The position numbers and the translations under genes were made by a program. A stretch of 64,000 bases of DNA from Tritrichomonas foetus (lineage: Eukaryota > Parabasalia > Tritrichomonadida > Tritrichomonadidae), in assembly GCA_001839685.1 (NCBI GenBank), contig MLAK01000589.1:32604-96603 (forward strand). The letters are read 5' to 3'. Shown here in pieces: positions 43,420-52,317 of the stretch; the stretch's first letter is position 1; every line of letters begins with the position of its first letter. The notes below the pieces were generated by a model, which made no database searches, was not told the DNA's origin, and saw only the letters and a list, made by a program, of their open reading frames with translations.

Positions 43420-43646
43420 CATAATGAAGAGGTAAATTAGAAACATTTTGAAAAGTGAATTTATGATTCAAAAGTCACATCAGATACAATCGTCACTTTT
43501 TATGAATTCGGATTTAAACTGGTCTAAAATTAAGGACAAAAATAAAAATTTCATTATTTGATAAAAAATCTTGTTAAAAATTGGAACATTATTGTAACGG
43601 AGCAAATAATTATCATCTTGAAGAAAAGTATGCCATCAAAGTCTCG

Positions 43647-43712
43647 TTTCGAAGTTAATAAATGATAGAAGTAGTTTTAATGGGACTTCTTTATCATTTA
43701 TTAACTTCGAAA
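43647..43712. repeat. 20-bp perfect inverted repeat (hairpin)
   Basis: Arms 43647-43666 (TTTCGAAGTTAATAAATGAT) and 43693-43712 are exact complements. Inside, AGAAG and CTTCT can extend pairing with a 2-base bulge, leaving a loop of about 14 bases. The flanks show no clear target duplication. It could be a small mobile remnant, a hairpin RNA or a palindromic control site. Confidence 0.7.
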
Positions 43713-44336
43713 GAACAGCAAATAAATCGAACTAATCAATAGGATCTGAAAAAGTTCGCCAAAATTTTCAAAATCTTCTTTTGAATCCATATTCAAAAAT
43801 AAAAAATCGTATTTTTTGTTGATATCTTGATACTACTTCATTTATATTCAAGTATATATAGTTTTTCTAGATAATACAAGAATATAAATATTAACTTAAT
43901 AATACTACAGCATAATATATAAAAGTTATAAAGAAATATTTATAAAATCTAATTCCATTCAAAATATATAGGAAATCTTGTTTTCATTGTTTCTTCTTTG
44001 TAAATTATAATACATTTATAATGAATTAATTTACTTTCAGATCTATTACATTATCAATAAATATATGATAAAATATATAATATAATTATTCTATTCTGTG
44101 GTATTCACGAAAAACATTTTGAATGTCTATTGAATAATATAATTTGTTTACTGTTCTTTTTATTTTCACCTTAACGTCATTCTTTTTCACCAATTTATAC
44201 CGAACTTTGAAATTTGTGAATTATTATCTCTGGATTTCAAAGCTACTATCAAATTTTGAAAAGATAAAATCTTCTTTTCAAATATCAGTTCACATAACAA
44301 AGACACAAGAATATTCGCACCAAGTGATATTTCAAA

Positions 44337-46091
44337 ATGGCAAACTGGGAAGTATATAAAGAAATTGACGATATTGAGGTGGATTCATCCTCGAGTATTG
44401 ACAATAATTTCATTCAAGAAGAAGAAGAATTCAATGACGATTATTTCGATGACCAAGATGATTATTTTTATAACGATAGTGGCAATCTTTATGATGATCA
44501 TCCTTACGTCGATTACGATGATTTTAAAAGTTACTCCAAAGTTCACTACAATATAAAAATGAAAAGAAGAGACCGCTGTTGTTTTCGACATAAAACAGGT
44601 GCAGGTCTACGAAAACAATTGACTAAAAATGGTCGAACAATTCATGAAAGCGTTCAACTTTTCAGTGAAGGAAATTGTCCACATTCTTATTCTGATCGAA
44701 TGCATGAATTGCGAATTGCAAATTTCGATGATTTAATTCCAGATAATTCTGAGCATTTAATCAGCAATCGCGATCGAGTTTTTGGATGTGGTTCGAAAAT
44801 CATTATTGAGAAAAGACTTGTCAAAAAGAAAGCAAGAAGAAACTCGGCAAATAACTCTGGAGATGAAAATAATAAGTTTGTAGCTGAATTCAAAGTCGAT
44901 CGTGATTCCAAGCATTATTTTGATCATGTTTCTCATGAATTAATGGAGGATGGCTGTTTTGTTGAAGCAAAATATTTACAATTTAAAGAAAAGGCAATTG
45001 AAGAAAGAGCTTCATTGGGATCAGGAAAATCTACTGAAATGAACATGCTATATTGTTTCTGGACTTTCTTTTTAAGAGAGCATTTTGATAAAGACATGTA
45101 TGATGAATTCCTTACATATGCAAGAGAAGATGAATTACTCGGAAGCAAATATGGAAAAGAGTGTTTCTTTAGGTTTTGTTCTTATGGACTTGAAAACTTC
45201 TTTATTCAAGATATCTACAACGATTTCGAAGAAGAAGCAATGGCGGATTACAGAAAAGGTGATTTCTATGGATTGGAAAAATTTAAAGCATTTCATCTCA
45301 ATCAAAAGCATCCTTTTGAAATTCCAATTAAACCTGAAACACAAAAAGAGCTTGATAAGTTTCCAACTTGTCGATCCTTTAGAGAAGGACCACTTGCACC
45401 TGGATATAAAGGATCACTACCAAAACCATCAAATTCCCAACAACGACAACAACAACAACCAGAAAGAAGTAACAGGCCAAGAAGAGCTGCTTCCGATGCT
45501 TGTAAAGTTACTTTTACAATTGGATCTGCACAACCAAAATATATTCCACCAATGGCTTCAAAGCAACAACCACAACCACACAAACAACAACAACTTCCAA
45601 AACAACATTCTCAACAACAAAAACAACAACCAAAACAAAAGGGTCAAAAGCAACAAGTTTCAAAAGAACAGCAAAAGCATGAAGTTAAGGTGGAACCAGT
45701 TCCAAAGCTTTCTCAACCCGTTCCAGAAAAAAAAGAAGCGCCAATTTCAAAATCACAAGCAAGACGCAAAGAAAACAATAAATATGTTTATAATCCTGTG
45801 AAAGATGCCCAAAAAGAAAAAGAAGAGAAAGAAAAAGAAAAAGAACGGGGAAAGATAGAAAAAGAAGAGAAAGACAAAGAACCTAGATCACTTCCATCTG
45901 GAGCTTATCGTCCTCCGTCATTTTCAGAATCCCAAAAGAAACTCCCACCATCACCAAACAATAAAAAGAGAGAAGAGCGTCTTTCTTTCGGTGATAAAAA
46001 TAAGCATCCAAATGCTGGCGGCTGGACATTTGGTAAATCACAGCCGCAATCACTACCAAAGGGCCCTTTAAGGGCAGGTCAGAGGTGGTGA
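44337..46091 (+). CDS. LARP1-like DM15 cap-binding protein (no La motif)
   Basis: 584 residues. Residues about 198-350 match the DM15 region of LARP1, a three-part helical repeat that binds the m7G cap and first C of 5'TOP mRNAs. Anchors are HELMEDGCFVEAKYLQFK, EMNMLYCFWTFFLREHFDKD, FFRFCSYGLENFF and DFYGLEKFKAF. Aligned to human LARP1 (numbers from memory), R879, Y883, F844 and R847 are kept (R279, Y283, F244, R247), but R840 is C240 and Y922 is N322. There is no La motif. The N-terminus is very acidic (EEEEFNDDYFDDQDDYFYND), then a basic stretch; the tail (360-584) is Gln/Pro/Lys-rich and disordered with QQQQ runs. The protein probably acts in mRNA translation or stability in the cytoplasm. 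Confidence 0.85.
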   Translation: MANWEVYKEIDDIEVDSSSSIDNNFIQEEEEFNDDYFDDQDDYFYNDSGNLYDDHPYVDYDDFKSYSKVHYNIKMKRRDRCCFRHKTGAGLRKQLTKNGRTIHESVQLFSEGNCPHSYSDRMHELRIANFDDLIPDNSEHLISNRDRVFGCGSKIIIEKRLVKKKARRNSANNSGDENNKFVAEFKVDRDSKHYFDHVSHELMEDGCFVEAKYLQFKEKAIEERASLGSGKSTEMNMLYCFWTFFLREHFDKDMYDEFLTYAREDELLGSKYGKECFFRFCSYGLENFFIQDIYNDFEEEAMADYRKGDFYGLEKFKAFHLNQKHPFEIPIKPETQKELDKFPTCRSFREGPLAPGYKGSLPKPSNSQQRQQQQPERSNRPRRAASDACKVTFTIGSAQPKYIPPMASKQQPQPHKQQQLPKQHSQQQKQQPKQKGQKQQVSKEQQKHEVKVEPVPKLSQPVPEKKEAPISKSQARRKENNKYVYNPVKDAQKEKEEKEKEKERGKIEKEEKDKEPRSLPSGAYRPPSFSESQKKLPPSPNNKKREERLSFGDKNKHPNAGGWTFGKSQPQSLPKGPLRAGQRW

Positions 46092-46285
46092 ATATTATTA
46101 TGTAAAACTTTATAAATCAAATTTCTTATTTAGTTTTTATCTCTATAAATATTGATATTAATGAAAAGTTCTTGACGAAATATCATCTGGGAAAAAAGAT
46201 TTTAAATTCTATGATATATTTGAATGAACTCTGAAAACTTGGTTATTTGAAAACGATTTTCTAAAAATTTCGTTTTTCTGATTAC

Positions 46286-46292
46286 TCAAAAT
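46286..46292 (+). promoter_or_regulatory. Possible initiator (TCAAAAT)
   Basis: TCA core 15 bases before the ATG at 46301. Same spacing as at the other candidate initiators. Pattern only. Confidence 0.3.
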
Positions 46293-46300
46293 TTTTTACA

Positions 46301-49300
46301 ATGGAAACAATTTCCATCGGTCTGAAGGAAAGATATAAGAAAGGAATACCAGGTCAAAAAATACAATGTGTGTGTCAGATCAACGAATCAGAATATCTAT
46401 TTTGTACTAAAACAAATGTTTTTAATATTTCAAAGTACAAAAGTTCGAAGTCATTTAACTATTGTTTTAAGTGTTGCATTTACATCAAAGAGCTTAATGT
46501 AATTTGTGCCTTATCAGCATCGGTTCCAAACGTGGTTTTCTTATCAATGCGATCAGGATACCCGATATTCTGCGAAGCCTACAGGCTTCAAAACTCTCTC
46601 TATAATACAATAATATATACACATAAAACAGGAAAGTTAATTATCGCAGGCAATACTATTGAAATATTTGAACTAATTCATGAAAGGAAGCTTTTTGAAA
46701 TTGACCCAGTCATTACTTTAAAACCAAAACTTTCTGTTTCTTGTCAAAAAATGGTATCTAAAGTGTATTTCGACGAAAAAAGGCAATTATTGTTTGCTCC
46801 AACGAAATGTGGGTATATGACAATTGATGTTAATAACAATATATTTGTGAAACAAGATGAAATTAGTGATTTGCCTTTTCTGACAGTAGCCACCTATAAT
46901 ACTGAAAATATTGCAAAACAAAATACATCCAAAGTATTCAAAAAACTTTTAACCACTGATTCATATGGAGATCTGATTTTATGGTCGAATTCAAATAAGC
47001 CAATTAGAAAATATCCTTGTCTTAATGAACCTGTATCTCTATGCGAGTTCATAAATAATGAATACGTACTGTTTATCACTATATCTAATAGAGCAATATT
47101 ATTTGATATTAAGACTGGAAAAAGTCTTCATTTAGCTTCTTTTGAAACAAAAATTCTGAGTATGAATATTATTTCCCCGAAGTTTGTTGCACTTAAAACA
47201 GAATATTTTTATGTTGAATACCAGATAAACATTCCATTCGAATTTTTTTCGCGCATGGTAACACATCCAACTAAGATCCAAAGAATCCCAAGTTTTTTTG
47301 CATCTGCAAGGGTTGGCATATGTTTAAGTGATGGTATATTTTCTTTATACTCACCTGATATCAAAATGCTCCTTTTGGAGGTTGGAACAACAAGTTCATT
47401 AAAAATAAAGGATTTTGTATATGACAGAAAAAGTTCACTGAGAATTGGAAATAATATTCTACAAAACACTACAGACATATATAAAAGTACTTGTACACTG
47501 AGAACCATCACTTCTGAAACACAAATGAATACTTCTAATCATAAGTATCGAAATGAAAGAATATTTTTTTTATACGAAAATGGGAAGGTATATTTGTTTG
47601 ATTCTATCTATGATCATTTTGTATTAAACTCAGAGTTTAAGTCAATTGCTATGAAAGAGTTCGCAATGACATATTTGTTTGGATTAAGCAAACAACCTAT
47701 TTTTGTTGGAACAAGCCAAAGTGGTGAACTTATCACTCTTGATTATGATGCTTTAGATGTTTTATCAAGATCATCATTTCGAAAGTATCCTCCACAATCT
47801 TCTCACATTCACCATAAATCGAATTCGATCTATTTTATATACGATTTTGAAATCATTAAAATTAGTCTCCTAACAAAAGAGATTATTGAAATTGAGAATG
47901 TTCAAGTAAAACCAAAAATGGTATCAATTGAAGATGATTTAATGATAATTGTGTATGAAAATCAAACAATAATTCTCAGAAATCTGGACAATAAAAGTGA
48001 AGAAAGAATAAAATTGCTTGAAGTTGTTACATATTTAACAGTCCAATATAATACATTTATAATTGTCACCGATCATCAGACAATAAGAATAGGACATTCC
48101 TTTGAAAATTATGCTGTAATAGAAATGCCATTTACCGTTTTTACAGTTGGGTTTTTAAATCCTGATTTGGATATATTAATTGGTCTAGATTTTGAAACAA
48201 TGAAAGTGAAGAGAAATCAATGGTATCCTTATATTGATAAACTTGTTGATTGTCCAATGGATGATTCTAATATCAAGAATGAAACTGTAATTTCTCATAT
48301 TAGAATGTCAAAATCCACAATTATTCCCAAGGATTCATTATTGTATTCCAATAATCATCCACAAAAACTTACTTCTTCGAGTGTTTTAAGATCTAATAAC
48401 TCCCCACAAATGAAAAGAATGAGGCACAGATTTCAACAAATAAAAATAAAGGCTGCAGAAACGCAAAAAAGAGTGTTACCTGTCCTTCCACCTTTTTTAC
48501 ATGTAATGGAGGAGGAGAAATGCCAAGATATTGAACAAAATGATGATAAACTAAAAGATATTCAATTTTTACGGTTATTTGGTGATATTGAAAAATCCAT
48601 TAACGATCAAGGGAACCAAATTGATAAAGAAAATCAGGATAAATCTAAAAATGATATAAAAATTATTTCATCAGGTTTAAATGAAAAAGATCATATTGAT
48701 AAGCCAAAACATAGAAAAAGGAAGAAAATTAAAAGAAAATCTAGTCAAGTTATCCAAAATAATGATAATCAAACTGAAATATGCAATTCAAATGATAATA
48801 TTTCAAATATTATTTGTAATAATCAATCTGGTAGTTTGGAATGTGATAATAGGATGAGTCTAGGAAACAGTAAAGGCAATAATAAAGAATATAGCTTAGA
48901 TAATGGATGTAAGTTAACAGTTGAGAATGAGTGTGTATCAATAACAGATGACAAATTCAATCCAATCACAAGTAATGAAACAAAATCTATCTTATGTGAT
49001 GAAACAAAATCTATTTTATGTGATGAAACAAAATCTATCTTATGTGATGAACCAAAAACTTTATGTGATGAAACAAAATCTATCTTATGTGATGAACCAA
49101 AAACTTTATGTGATAAAACAAAAATTTTATGTGATGAGCCAAAAACTTTATGTGATGAAGTGCATATAGAATCTAAAGTCAACAATTCTTTTAATGAAGA
49201 GTTGACAGTTCCCCATTGTGACACGACTGACATTAATTTGTCAAAGAAAATCACTTGTGACATCAACATTCCAGATATTTCATTAGATAATTTGATAAAT

Positions 49301-50062
49301 TCTGAAGAAATCACTTCTGTGATGCAGAATAACAAGGATTTTTCACTCAATAGATTAAATCAAAGAGACAATGATTGGGAGCAAATGTACGATGTAGTTC
49401 CTCCATTTGAATCACCCACAACAACTAATGTAAGATTCAAAAACTATAATTCTAATAACATCAATATGGATGCTCAATCAGAGAACCAATTGGTAAATAA
49501 TTGGAATAAGAATGAGATTAATAGAGAGATAAATTATATATGCGAACAAAATTTACCTGATTTAATACCAAATATTGTAATTAATCAAAATCTAGATATA
49601 GCAAATCTTGAAAATAATCAAATTACAAAAGAAAATATTTTCAGTAATATTGATAATCAGCAATTTATGATTAGAAATACCAAAATATGCCGAATTAAGA
49701 AAACATTGTCATCACCTGACCTTATATTACTCCAATCAAAACTTGGTAATGCTAAAATTTTCATTAAGAGAAATAATGAATTTAAAAAAGGAGAGTTTCC
49801 ATCGATATCTATTAACTTGATCGAGAAGGTCATGAAAAGAACAAGGAGTGAATATAAATTAGTTAAAACAATAGACCAAAATGAAACCAATAAAACAACT
49901 AGACCTATTGCACCAATAAACATTGATAGAGAAACAAAAATCAATTTCAACCAAGCACAAAGACGACGTTCCCTGGTTCCTAGAAGAAGAGAAGATAATC
50001 ACCCTATTGGAAATGTAGAATTAGCTATTAAGATTTTTCGACCACTGGAAAAGAAAAAATAA
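46301..50062 (+). CDS. Large propeller-like protein with Cys-containing tandem repeat
   Basis: 1,253 residues, family not recognised. Residues 1-670 are beta-rich with repeated units of the WD/propeller kind, for example KVYFDEKRQLLFAPTKCGYM, TDSYGDLILWSN and ENGKVYLFDSIYD, so one or two beta-propellers are likely. From about 690 the chain becomes basic and Asn/Asp-rich and is probably disordered (KPKHRKRKKIKRKSS). At about 893-953 is a tandem repeat of DETKSILC and DEPKTLC units. The end is basic (RRRSLVPRRRED, then FRPLEKKK). WD-type N-termini with long tails occur in scaffold and vesicle or ciliary proteins, but no specific assignment is possible. No signal peptide or membrane segment. The gene follows the DM15 gene by 209 bp on the same strand. 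Confidence 0.75.
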   Translation: METISIGLKERYKKGIPGQKIQCVCQINESEYLFCTKTNVFNISKYKSSKSFNYCFKCCIYIKELNVICALSASVPNVVFLSMRSGYPIFCEAYRLQNSLYNTIIYTHKTGKLIIAGNTIEIFELIHERKLFEIDPVITLKPKLSVSCQKMVSKVYFDEKRQLLFAPTKCGYMTIDVNNNIFVKQDEISDLPFLTVATYNTENIAKQNTSKVFKKLLTTDSYGDLILWSNSNKPIRKYPCLNEPVSLCEFINNEYVLFITISNRAILFDIKTGKSLHLASFETKILSMNIISPKFVALKTEYFYVEYQINIPFEFFSRMVTHPTKIQRIPSFFASARVGICLSDGIFSLYSPDIKMLLLEVGTTSSLKIKDFVYDRKSSLRIGNNILQNTTDIYKSTCTLRTITSETQMNTSNHKYRNERIFFLYENGKVYLFDSIYDHFVLNSEFKSIAMKEFAMTYLFGLSKQPIFVGTSQSGELITLDYDALDVLSRSSFRKYPPQSSHIHHKSNSIYFIYDFEIIKISLLTKEIIEIENVQVKPKMVSIEDDLMIIVYENQTIILRNLDNKSEERIKLLEVVTYLTVQYNTFIIVTDHQTIRIGHSFENYAVIEMPFTVFTVGFLNPDLDILIGLDFETMKVKRNQWYPYIDKLVDCPMDDSNIKNETVISHIRMSKSTIIPKDSLLYSNNHPQKLTSSSVLRSNNSPQMKRMRHRFQQIKIKAAETQKRVLPVLPPFLHVMEEEKCQDIEQNDDKLKDIQFLRLFGDIEKSINDQGNQIDKENQDKSKNDIKIISSGLNEKDHIDKPKHRKRKKIKRKSSQVIQNNDNQTEICNSNDNISNIICNNQSGSLECDNRMSLGNSKGNNKEYSLDNGCKLTVENECVSITDDKFNPITSNETKSILCDETKSILCDETKSILCDEPKTLCDETKSILCDEPKTLCDKTKILCDEPKTLCDEVHIESKVNNSFNEELTVPHCDTTDINLSKKITCDINIPDISLDNLINSEEITSVMQNNKDFSLNRLNQRDNDWEQMYDVVPPFESPTTTNVRFKNYNSNNINMDAQSENQLVNNWNKNEINREINYICEQNLPDLIPNIVINQNLDIANLENNQITKENIFSNIDNQQFMIRNTKICRIKKTLSSPDLILLQSKLGNAKIFIKRNNEFKKGEFPSISINLIEKVMKRTRSEYKLVKTIDQNETNKTTRPIAPINIDRETKINFNQAQRRRSLVPRRREDNHPIGNVELAIKIFRPLEKKK
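48977..49159 (+). repeat. Tandem repeat of 24- and 21-bp units
   Basis: In-frame repeat coding ETKSILCD (24 bp) and EPKTLCD (21 bp) units, first three long units and then alternating long and short, with one KTKILCD variant. DNA of the copies is almost identical, so the array is young and may vary in number between isolates. Confidence 0.85.
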
Positions 50063-50098
50063 TATCATTATTTATAAAAAATTAGTCGAAAAATATTT

Positions 50099-50410
50099 TT
50101 ATTGAAGTCTAATAGGTCGTGATCCTATTTTTCTTTTTTTTATAATTACTACTCCAATAATAACAATAATAACAAAAATGCAGATGTATCCAAATAAAAA
50201 TGTTACTTTCGATGGATTTTTTCCCTCATTCAATTGAACATTTTGATTTATATTCTTATTGTTAGCGACATGAACGACATTTGGAAAGTGTGATTGACAT
50301 TTTTGATTGATATATTTACAAAATGGGGTGTCATTACATTCTAATTTATTCTCATAATCATTGCAATGTTTAAATGAGAATACAACTTTACTCAGTATCA
50401 AAAAAATCAT
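50099..50410 (-). CDS. Small type I membrane protein, Cys-rich ectodomain
   Basis: 103 residues from the ATG at 50410; a longer frame starts 35 codons earlier, but the shorter start has a TCACACA initiator just before it and gives a proper signal peptide (MIFLILSKVVFSF). The ectodomain (about 15-70) has four Cys in HCNDYENKLECNDTPFCKY and NQKC. One membrane span lies at about 72-92 (FLFGYICIFVIIVIIGVVII), followed by a short basic tail KKRKIGSRPIRLQ. I do not recognise the family; small surface proteins of this design are common in trichomonads. It ends 37 bp from the convergent propeller-like gene. Confidence 0.6.
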   Translation of the reverse strand: MIFLILSKVVFSFKHCNDYENKLECNDTPFCKYINQKCQSHFPNVVHVANNKNINQNVQLNEGKNPSKVTFLFGYICIFVIIVIIGVVIIKKRKIGSRPIRLQ

Positions 50411-50414
50411 TAAA

Positions 50415-50421
50415 TGTGTGA
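50415..50421 (-). promoter_or_regulatory. Possible initiator (TCACACA)
   Basis: TCA core with pyrimidine in the next position, 11 bases before the chosen ATG at 50410 on the minus strand. It supports the shorter start of the small membrane protein. Pattern only. Confidence 0.4.
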
Positions 50422-50568
50422 AGCAAAAATACGAAATATTGTGTCTGCTGTTAAAAAAGTGTGTGTTGTATTTAAACAAAAAAATTATTTCTGAAATAAA
50501 AAATAATCTGATCAATCGAAAAATCTCTATATTTAGTATTCTAAATTTTTATTTGTGAAAATAATGAT

Positions 50569-52053
50569 TCAAATTTTACTTCCCATAATTTGAAATCTAT
50601 TTCCTCTATGCTGCATAACAGGATTACAAATGTATTCACCTAATATTACTTTATCATCAAACTTCAACTTTAATGTGTCACAATATGGTGTTCTTGTGAA
50701 CGCAAATTTAATAATGTATTCATTGTTATCAAATGCTGATGAACAGCCCACATTGCTAAAGAAGAAAGTTGTATGCGCTATAAAATCTTCTGGATGAAAT
50801 TTGGTATCTGTTTCTATCCATTCACCATGTCCTGCTTTAACTTCAATCATTTCTTCCTTAATCCAAAGTCTAATTGTATCAAACTTATCATTGAAATCAA
50901 TTGATAATTTTGTAATATTCATTTTGTTTTCACAAATAAGATAAACATTACCAGAATAGTTTGAAAGATAAGAAAAATCATAATTTCCAGGAGGATAAGG
51001 AATATGGAGGGAATTTAATCGACTCATTAAAACGTTTTGTTTATCTTCAAATTCACCTTCATTCTGAGATTCATTTTGATTTTGGTTTTCGATATTTAGA
51101 TCTAAGTTTTGAGTTAAATTATCCCATAATGATTGCAATATTATTTGCCCTGCAGAACTGGTACCTGCTGTTATTGCGACAACAATGTCTTGCTTTGGCA
51201 TAACAACAGAAAACTGACAGCAAGCACCATCAGCTCTAAAAGCACCTTCTTGGCTACACATCCAAAAGAAATAACCATATCCAGAAAGCCAATCAATTAC
51301 TGGTTTTGAAGTAAACCCGCTTCCTTTTGTTGGGAGTTTAAAAGATGTCATTTGATCAATAAATTCTTCTTTCAATAGTTGTTTTCCATTAATTTTTCCT
51401 TTATGCAATAAAAATAAACCAAATTTGCCAATATCCTCTGTTTTTAAATTTAGTCCACCTCTTCCAATGTTGATACCGTTTTTTGATTCCCACCAAGCAC
51501 CTTCAATTCCAAGAGGTTCAAACAGACGTGGCTTTAAATAATCTAAAACAGTTAAACCAGTCACTCGTTGTAAAATAACACTACATAGAAAAGGACAACG
51601 ATTATCATAATGAAATTTTGTTCCTGGTTCTTCTTCAAGATAAATTTTTAAGTTTTCATCAAGCCAGTTTTCTCTTAAATACCAGTCTGGTTCTTGATTA
51701 ACATTATGTCCATATCCCATCATTAAGAGATGCTTGATTTGAACTTTTTCCATGTTTTCACATGGACGATAAGGAAACTGATCTTTGAAAAAATTCACCA
51801 CAAAATCATCGAAACTTAAAAGACCTTCTTGGACAGCAAAACAAATTGCAGTGGCAACAAAACTTTTACTAAGAGAAAAAAGAACATGGTTATAATCTTT
51901 TTTATAAGGTTTCCACCATCCTTCACATATTACTTTGTCATGTCGAAGAATCATTAATGAATGACAATTGCATTTATCTAAAGTATTGACAATATTTAAA
52001 ATAGCATTCGGGTTAACTCCAACGTCGATTGGATTAACTCTCTTGAGAATCAT
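50569..52053 (-). CDS. Beta-lactamase-fold serine hydrolase (family S12-like)
   Basis: 494 residues. The class C beta-lactamase/penicillin-binding fold is shown by SxxK (S60-L-S-K63 in FSLSKSFVATA) and YxN (Y149-D-N151 in FHYDNRCPF); VAITAG near residue 290 sits where the third motif (KTG/HTG) is expected. Residues about 1-310 are the catalytic domain and the last ~130 form a beta-rich C-terminal domain (TKLSIDFNDKFDTIRLWIK, VILGEYICNP). Enzymes of this type act as esterases, peptidases or D-amino-acid hydrolases; the substrate is not visible. No signal peptide, so probably cytosolic. Its closest relatives are mostly bacterial and trichomonads carry several, so old lateral transfer is possible. 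Codon use is as AT-rich as neighbours. Confidence 0.85.
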   Translation of the reverse strand: MILKRVNPIDVGVNPNAILNIVNTLDKCNCHSLMILRHDKVICEGWWKPYKKDYNHVLFSLSKSFVATAICFAVQEGLLSFDDFVVNFFKDQFPYRPCENMEKVQIKHLLMMGYGHNVNQEPDWYLRENWLDENLKIYLEEEPGTKFHYDNRCPFLCSVILQRVTGLTVLDYLKPRLFEPLGIEGAWWESKNGINIGRGGLNLKTEDIGKFGLFLLHKGKINGKQLLKEEFIDQMTSFKLPTKGSGFTSKPVIDWLSGYGYFFWMCSQEGAFRADGACCQFSVVMPKQDIVVAITAGTSSAGQIILQSLWDNLTQNLDLNIENQNQNESQNEGEFEDKQNVLMSRLNSLHIPYPPGNYDFSYLSNYSGNVYLICENKMNITKLSIDFNDKFDTIRLWIKEEMIEVKAGHGEWIETDTKFHPEDFIAHTTFFFSNVGCSSAFDNNEYIIKFAFTRTPYCDTLKLKFDDKVILGEYICNPVMQHRGNRFQIMGSKI

Positions 52054-52317
52054 TGATTAGAATAGTTTACTGTGTATAAACTTTTTGACCAAATAAATGT
52101 TCAGCCATATATGGATTTAAATAATTTCCCTTGTGAAACTTCAACCTGATATTATTATGATGAAATAATGGAGTTAATATAGAATTTATACAATTTTTTG
52201 GAAATGTAAATATATCTATCAATAAATTAATAACAAAAAATGTTTCGAAGGAACTATAAAATGTATCTTTTATTATAAAATAGTTCACCAAGTAGATATA
52301 GGAAAATCAATGAATTT

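Larger units (their letters stand above)
42908..44336. other. Gene-poor stretch with hairpins and poly-T
   Basis: 1,429 bp of AT-rich DNA. It contains a run of 21 T (43061-43081), a 10-bp inverted repeat (43386-43419) and a 20-bp perfect inverted repeat (43647-43712). No credible gene is seen. Confidence 0.5.
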
